A DNA stretch of 32,158 nucleotides, taken from the NCBI GenBank assembly GCA_039029935.1, contig JBCCFC010000005.1:1-32158 (forward strand), read 5' to 3'. Shown here piece after piece: positions 27,497 through 32,158 of this stretch (its first letter is position 1; the number at the start of each line of letters is the position of its first letter). The notes under the pieces were generated by a model, which worked only from the letters and a program-made list of their open reading frames with translations, was not told the DNA's origin and did no database searches. The stretch comes from G039029935 sp039029935. GTDB lineage: Bacteria > Chloroflexota > Anaerolineae > Caldilineales > Caldilineaceae. Made by a program: the position numbers and the translations under genes.

Positions 27497-27706
27497 TTAT
27501 TGAGCCGATGCCCATTCCAAAATAGATAAATGTGGTTTGTACAGTATGACATTCACCATTTGTGATACGCCGCAACTCATTTATCTTTTGTTTCTTGTCT
27601 GTCGGGGTTCAACAGTTCGAATTCTGGCATCATTGTCAGCTTTCGCCTGTATATCCAAACGGACAACCGCAAAATCGCAAAATAGCATCACAGACAAACG
27701 TTAGTA

Positions 27707-27712
27707 TATAAT
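27707..27712 (+). promoter_or_regulatory. Possible -10 element (TATAAT) upstream of the binding-protein gene
   Basis: An exact TATAAT, about 120 bp before the lipoprotein start. No -35-like hexamer sits at the usual distance, and the area is AT-rich, so chance occurrence is plausible. Confidence 0.25.
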
Positions 27713-27836
27713 AGGAGTTAGGTAGTTGTAGGGAATGAGATTACTATGACCTTACAATATAACCTACATATAGCCACCTCAACTGCATAACACCTATCCA
27801 AAAAATTAACATAAAAAGAAAGGGTATATTTTGGTC

Positions 27837-28856
27837 ATGCACTATAAAAAACAAATCGGGGTGTATCAAGTCTGGCTTGTTGTGTTCATCAGTGTAACAT
27901 TGTTGCTCGGCGGTTGTGTCGCCGCAGAACCAGACGCACCTCAAACCTACCGGGTTGGTTTTTTGTCGGGTGTCAATACGTTTGATAGCTCAATGGAAGG
28001 GTTTCAGGCTGGTATGGAGGAGTTAGGGTATATCGAGGGCGAAACGATTACCTATGATTTCCAACGAGCGGAGGGGGACCGAGCGCAGATGACGACCATT
28101 GCCGAACAGTTTGTGGCAGATGAAGTTGATCTCATCTTTACAACCACAACAGGGGCGGCACAAGAGGCCAAGGCGGCAACGGATGAAAGTGAAACGCCTG
28201 TCGTTTTTACCATTGTTTCCAGCCCTGTCGGTAGCGGTGTCGTTGATGATTTGCGTCAACCGGGTGGGAATATTACAGGGGCAACCCGTTCGCTCAAGGG
28301 ATTGATTAGCAAACGTGTGGCATTTTTACATGAAATGCTCCCTGACCTCAATGGCGTTTGGGTTCCACACGAGGATGGCTATTCCAACTCGCCGGTCACG
28401 CTTGAGGCCGTGCATGAGGTTGCCGACCCGCGCGGTATCGCTGTCGTTGAGACCCCCATCGGTTCAGTGGAAGAAGTTCTTGCCGAGATCGAACGACTTT
28501 CGGCGTTGGATACCTTAGACTTTGGTGCAATCGTCATTTCACCAGACCCAACTGTACAGAGTGAAGAAAGCATGGCAGCATTGATGGCATTTGCCGCAGA
28601 GCAGAACATGCCAATCGTCGCCAACACCCCAGGCCAAGTACGCAATGGTGCCTTGATGACCTACTCAGATGACACATTTGAGTCAGGCAAACTGGCCGCA
28701 ACACTGGCAGACAAAGTGTTACAAGGCACAGACCCAGGGACAATCCCCATCGCCTTTATCGAACCCAATCTCTTTCTGAACTATCTAACCGCACAAGCAA
28801 TTGGACTAGAAATCGACGAAAGTATCTTAGCACAGGCAAGTGAAGTAATCCGATAG
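27837..28856 (+). CDS. Orphan ABC-type substrate-binding lipoprotein (ABC_sub_bind/TrpX-like)
   Basis: About 339 residues from ATG 27837; a TTG at 27831 would add two residues and lies closer to the AAAGGG at 27819–27824, so the start is uncertain. A hydrophobic signal ends in the lipobox LLLGGC (C27 from this ATG). The mature part shows the family pattern: YRVGFLSGV, FQAGMEELGYIEGETITYDF, DLIFTTTTGAAQEAK, TPVVFTIVSSPVGSG, and a late GALMTYSDD. Related proteins bind amino acids or other small ligands for ABC uptake. No permease or ATPase genes follow. Instead a membrane histidine kinase starts 86 bp downstream, suggesting the protein may present ligand to that sensor. A heptamer hairpin separates the two. 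Confidence 0.88.
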   Translation: MHYKKQIGVYQVWLVVFISVTLLLGGCVAAEPDAPQTYRVGFLSGVNTFDSSMEGFQAGMEELGYIEGETITYDFQRAEGDRAQMTTIAEQFVADEVDLIFTTTTGAAQEAKAATDESETPVVFTIVSSPVGSGVVDDLRQPGGNITGATRSLKGLISKRVAFLHEMLPDLNGVWVPHEDGYSNSPVTLEAVHEVADPRGIAVVETPIGSVEEVLAEIERLSALDTLDFGAIVISPDPTVQSEESMAALMAFAAEQNMPIVANTPGQVRNGALMTYSDDTFESGKLAATLADKVLQGTDPGTIPIAFIEPNLFLNYLTAQAIGLEIDESILAQASEVIR

Positions 28857-28861
28857 CTGAA

Positions 28862-28932
<71 letters not shown>

Positions 28933-28942
28933 CATAAGAACT

Positions 28943-31720
28943 ATGGTTGCAGCATCTCAGCGACAACAGAAAAGACGGTCGAGCAGTTTGTGGTATATTC
29001 TGACAACTGCGTTTGCCCTGTTGAGTATCCTCTCCGTACTCTTGGTTGGCAGTGTTCAGACTTTCCGCAACTACCAAGCCCAACGTACAGCTTTCTTTGA
29101 GCGCGAACGTGTGACCGCGCTGGATGCCGCGACACAGGTCTCTGCCTTTATTGAGCAAATCTTTCGGACGCTGGAGTCATCGGCAGAGGTGAGCCGCGCC
29201 TTTACAGACACACAGGCCGACCAAGAGACATTGCTTGAGAATTTGATGATCCTGCAACCTGCCTTACGCACGGTCTCTTTAATGGATCGAAATGGGCAAG
29301 AGGTGCTCAAACAAGCACGTATGGTTGTTATGACAGAGGGTGACTACGTTGATTATGCGGATAGTGATTTGTTCAAGCGTGTCCAGCAGGACAATCGTTA
29401 TGTCAGCTCTGTTTACTTTGGTGAGATTACCACAGAACCGTTGGTGCGGTTAGCCACCCCCACGCGCAATGCCTTTGGCGAATTTACAGGGGCATTTATC
29501 GTTGAAGTAAACCTCAAATTTATGTGGGATTTGGTTGCGGAACTGGTTGTTGGCGAGACAGGACAAATTTATGTGGTCGATGGTGATGGCAATCTATTGG
29601 CTGCCAGAGATACATCTCGTGTATTGCGTGGCGATAATGTGCGAGAGCTAAACGAAGTCAAGGCGTTTATGCTCACCTACGCACAGAGTATCCAATCACC
29701 AACTGGAGAAATTGCCAGCCATTTCTCAACAGGTGTGGGGATTGACGGCAACACTGTTTTGGCAACCTATGTGCCTTTGCGGACGCCAAACTGGGCAGTT
29801 GTCGCTGAGTTACCAGCGACAGAGGTCAATGAAGTCATCCTCTTTGAGGTGGGAATCTCATTGAGCATCACATTAGGTGTGGCGTTGTTGGCGGCACTGG
29901 CAGGGGGCTATGTCGCCAGCCGTCTGGCGCGTCCGTTGCATAATTTGACAGAAACGGCCAGTCAGATTGCAGCAGGCGATTTGGCTTTAGTCGCAAAAGC
30001 CAAGGGCAGTGCCGAAGTTGAGCAACTGGCCGATACGTTTAACGACATGACAGGGCAACTGCGCACCCTGATTGACTCGCTTGAACAACAGGTCCTCCGT
30101 CTACGCGTTGCCGCCAGCCTTAGTGGGCGGCTCAGTGCTATCCTCAATGTGGATGAGTTACTCTCCGAGGTTGTTCATCGAGTCCGCGACAACTTCGACT
30201 ACTATCATACACAAATCTATCTACTTGATGACACCAAAGAATTCTTGACCCTTACCGAATATACAGGGGTGGCCGGGCAAATCATGAATAAGGAAGAGCG
30301 CCTCATTCCGCTGGATGCCCCTGTCAGCTTGATTGCCAGTGCTGCACGAACGGGTGAGACGACTCGCGTTGCGAATGTATACGAGGTGGACAATTGGCTT
30401 GCCGATGAGTATTTGCCTGACACACGTTCTGAGATCGCCGTTCCCATCATCATGGAAGGCGATGTCATCGGTGTCCTTGATGTCCAGTCCGACAAAGTTG
30501 AGGGGCTGGATGAGCAGGATGCACGTCTGCTGCGCTCCATTGCCAATCAAGTTGCAGTGGCGATTGATAATGCCATCCACTTTGAACAGGCACAACAACG
30601 TGCCCAAGAATTGGTCGGTGCAAAAGAGGCGGCAGAAGTGGCAAACCAAGCCAAAAGCACCTTCCTCTCGCAGATGACACATGAGCTGCGTACACCGATG
30701 AATGGTGTTTTGGGGATGGCAGCCCTGCTCAATGATACAGAGCTAGATGAGGAGCAACAAGACCTCCTTAGTACACTGCGTGCCAGCGGTGACACGCTAT
30801 TAACCATCATCAACGATATTCTCGATTTGTCCAAAATTGAGGCCAATAAGCTTGAGTTGGAGTTGGCTCCGTTTGGGATTGAAGGCTGTATCGAAGACAC
30901 CTTTGACCTCTTCCGCCCCAATGCATCGGCACGTGATCTCACCCTGACCTATTACATTGAACATAATGTCCCCATGCGGCTCATTCAAGATGTCACCCGT
31001 GTGCGTCAAATCCTGACCAATCTCGTGAGCAATGCCGTTAAATTTACCGAAAGTGGCGGCGTCGAAGTGCGCGTCTCGGCAGAACCGCTGCCGATTTTAC
31101 CTGAACAGACACCCCAGCCATATCCTACCTATCGCGTTCGTTTTGCGGTCAAAGACACAGGCATTGGCATCCCCCAAAACCGCATTGACAAGCTCTTTCA
31201 ATCCTTTAGCCAAGTAGATGCATCCATCACGCGAAAATACGGCGGCACAGGGCTGGGGCTGGCGATCAGCAGACAGTTATGTACCATGATGGGTGGCGAG
31301 ATGTCGGTTGAAAGTACGCCTGGTGTTGGTTCAACCTTCATCTTTACGATTGTGGGACAAAAGGCAGCAGAGCGACGCAAACAAAAGCGAACACAGCCGA
31401 CTCATTTCAACGCAAATATGGCAATCCAGAAGCCGCTCAAGATTTTATTGGCTGAGGATAATGTCATCAACCAGAAGGTGGCATTGGGCGTTCTCAAGAA
31501 GTGTGGCTACACCGCTGACATTGCCGCCAATGGGCTAGAGGCCATCGACGCCTTGAAGCGCAAACCCTATGATGTCATCCTGATGGATGTTCACATGCCA
31601 GAGATGGACGGCATCACGGCCACACAGCGTATCCGCACTCACTGGCCGCCAACCGAGCAGCCAACCATCATCGCCTTGACAAGGCTTCGCTGTTGCGTTT
31701 GTAAGTTTCGATCAACATAA
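28943..31720 (+). CDS. Membrane hybrid histidine kinase, receiver truncated at 31680
   Basis: The ATG at 28943 (MVAASQRQQ) is chosen because upstream open frame is the heptamer repeat. About 925 codons. Membrane helices at about 16–38 and 295–320 bracket a Cache-like extracellular domain (GEFTGAFIVEVNL, GQIYVVDGDGNLLAARDTS). HAMP about 320–372, GAF about 395–550, HisKA H580, HATPase with DTGIGIP and GTGLGLAI, REC with D882. The receiver follows its paralogs to PTIIALT and then departs to RLRCCVCKFRST and a stop. The switch T, last strand, Lys and final helix are lost or replaced. The break coincides with a change in base composition at 31681, so the truncation may be an assembly artefact. The preceding orphan binding protein is the likely functional partner. 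Confidence 0.9.
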   Translation: MVAASQRQQKRRSSSLWYILTTAFALLSILSVLLVGSVQTFRNYQAQRTAFFERERVTALDAATQVSAFIEQIFRTLESSAEVSRAFTDTQADQETLLENLMILQPALRTVSLMDRNGQEVLKQARMVVMTEGDYVDYADSDLFKRVQQDNRYVSSVYFGEITTEPLVRLATPTRNAFGEFTGAFIVEVNLKFMWDLVAELVVGETGQIYVVDGDGNLLAARDTSRVLRGDNVRELNEVKAFMLTYAQSIQSPTGEIASHFSTGVGIDGNTVLATYVPLRTPNWAVVAELPATEVNEVILFEVGISLSITLGVALLAALAGGYVASRLARPLHNLTETASQIAAGDLALVAKAKGSAEVEQLADTFNDMTGQLRTLIDSLEQQVLRLRVAASLSGRLSAILNVDELLSEVVHRVRDNFDYYHTQIYLLDDTKEFLTLTEYTGVAGQIMNKEERLIPLDAPVSLIASAARTGETTRVANVYEVDNWLADEYLPDTRSEIAVPIIMEGDVIGVLDVQSDKVEGLDEQDARLLRSIANQVAVAIDNAIHFEQAQQRAQELVGAKEAAEVANQAKSTFLSQMTHELRTPMNGVLGMAALLNDTELDEEQQDLLSTLRASGDTLLTIINDILDLSKIEANKLELELAPFGIEGCIEDTFDLFRPNASARDLTLTYYIEHNVPMRLIQDVTRVRQILTNLVSNAVKFTESGGVEVRVSAEPLPILPEQTPQPYPTYRVRFAVKDTGIGIPQNRIDKLFQSFSQVDASITRKYGGTGLGLAISRQLCTMMGGEMSVESTPGVGSTFIFTIVGQKAAERRKQKRTQPTHFNANMAIQKPLKILLAEDNVINQKVALGVLKKCGYTADIAANGLEAIDALKRKPYDVILMDVHMPEMDGITATQRIRTHWPPTEQPTIIALTRLRCCVCKFRST

Positions 31721-32158
31721 CTCGGCGTCGAAACCGGACCGAGATGCTGATCGGCATCGGACAAGAGCCGCCCTTCACGTCCGGCCTGACGCTGCTCAAG
31801 GGCGTCAACAAGCCGATCACGACCACGTCCAGGCTTCGTGACAACGCCCTGCGCTGTGCCGATGGTTGAAGGCGATGCGTCCAAAAGCATTGCCTCGGGG
31901 CCAAGCGTAGACAGGCGTCCTGAGACTTCCGGCTTATTCACGGCCTCTCGCATGATGCCAGAGGCGCGTCGCGACATGCCCGGAACCGGCCGGCGCATCG
32001 CCTTTTCAACGCGCAATCCGGCGGGCACACCCATCAGAGCACCAGCAAGGCGCGCATGAGGCTCATATTCCGGAGCATATGCCTCCGCCAACTGCCCGCC
32101 GATCTCGGACGTCACTGCAGGAATTGCGGCACGCCCCACAAGTCGACGACCAACGCCA
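31681..32158 (-). CDS. Partial gene of a different genome type, possibly alphaproteobacterial phage-like
   Basis: The minus strand is open from the window edge to the junction with the kinase. Readable phrases include RLVGRAAIPAVTSEIGGQLA, VTKPGRGRDRLVDALEQRQ and LLSDADQHLGPVSTPSYVD. These recall internal or structural proteins of alphaproteobacterial prophages, a tentative recognition. Codon use is GC-rich, with 38 of 60 bases G or C in 31741–31800, unlike the rest of the window. The frame continues ~40 bp into antisense kinase sequence before a stop, so its true C-terminus is missing. The 5' end lies beyond the window. Confidence 0.6.

Larger units (their letters stand above)
27304..27836. 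other. Intergenic region with kinase remnant, inverted repeat and putative -10
   Basis: A 533-bp spacer between the second giant kinase and the binding-protein gene. It holds a decayed kinase fragment (27341–27432), an imperfect hairpin (27450–27496) and a TATAAT at 27707–27712. I see no supported gene in 27497–27830. Confidence 0.6.

Noticed and set aside
27595..27640. Second tRNA-like GTTCGAATTC
   Set aside because: No cloverleaf could be drawn around it; isolated motif only.
31639..31680. C-terminal end of the minus-strand gene at the window end
   Set aside because: These codons are antisense of the receiver domain, so the stop there is a junction artefact and not the native end.

Overview
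The window looks like a chromosomal segment of a Chloroflexota-type bacterium (Anaerolineae/Caldilineae-like). This is inferred from gene content: giant Ser/Thr-kinase–AAA–GAF–histidine-kinase–receiver fusions, a Tat/lipoprotein sugar-binding protein, an Rpn-like nuclease with 9-residue PEERLxGLR repeats, and heptamer-type intergenic repeats. Filamentous cyanobacteria carry similar kinases, so the assignment is moderate. The last ~480 bp (31681–32158) are clearly GC-richer, differ in gene content, and break a gene mid-domain. They look like a contig chimera or a foreign insertion.

Layout. (A) 202–9560: a soluble hybrid histidine kinase (GAF-GAF-PAS-GAF-HK-REC) followed 5 bp later by a 2051-aa kinase–AAA–GAF–HK–REC protein. 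(B) 9557–18025: an accessory block holding a receiver-domain remnant, an Rpn-like nuclease gene with one in-frame stop, a sugar ABC importer (binding protein + two permeases, no ATPase), a hypothetical gene, a GFA zinc enzyme with a PhyH-type dioxygenase, a broken GNAT gene fused to a truncated membrane-protein gene, a 29-bp perfect palindrome, a LuxR/Rpn chimeric remnant and a frameshifted histidine-kinase remnant. (C) 18253–27303: a membrane hybrid kinase (sensor-HAMP-GAF-HK-REC) followed by a second ~2046-aa kinase–AAA–GAF–HK–REC protein. (D) 27304–31680: a further kinase remnant, an orphan ABC-type binding lipoprotein, a heptamer hairpin, and a membrane hybrid kinase whose receiver is cut off at 31680. 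(E) 31681–32158: foreign-looking sequence.

How the genes work together. Five full or nearly full hybrid kinases share almost the same HisKA–HATPase–REC cassette while their N-terminal sensors differ. Two of them are immediately followed by a giant kinase–AAA–HK fusion, giving a repeated sensor-HK plus STK-AAA-HK module. No separate response regulator with an output domain and no HPt protein is present, so outputs must be elsewhere or run through the Ser/Thr kinase domains. Partial copies of the same cassette lie at the module boundaries, which points to repeated duplication, deletion and gene conversion. Both extracellular binding-protein genes are followed directly by long RNA-foldable inverted tandem repeats.

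All similarity statements are by eye; no database search or alignment was run.
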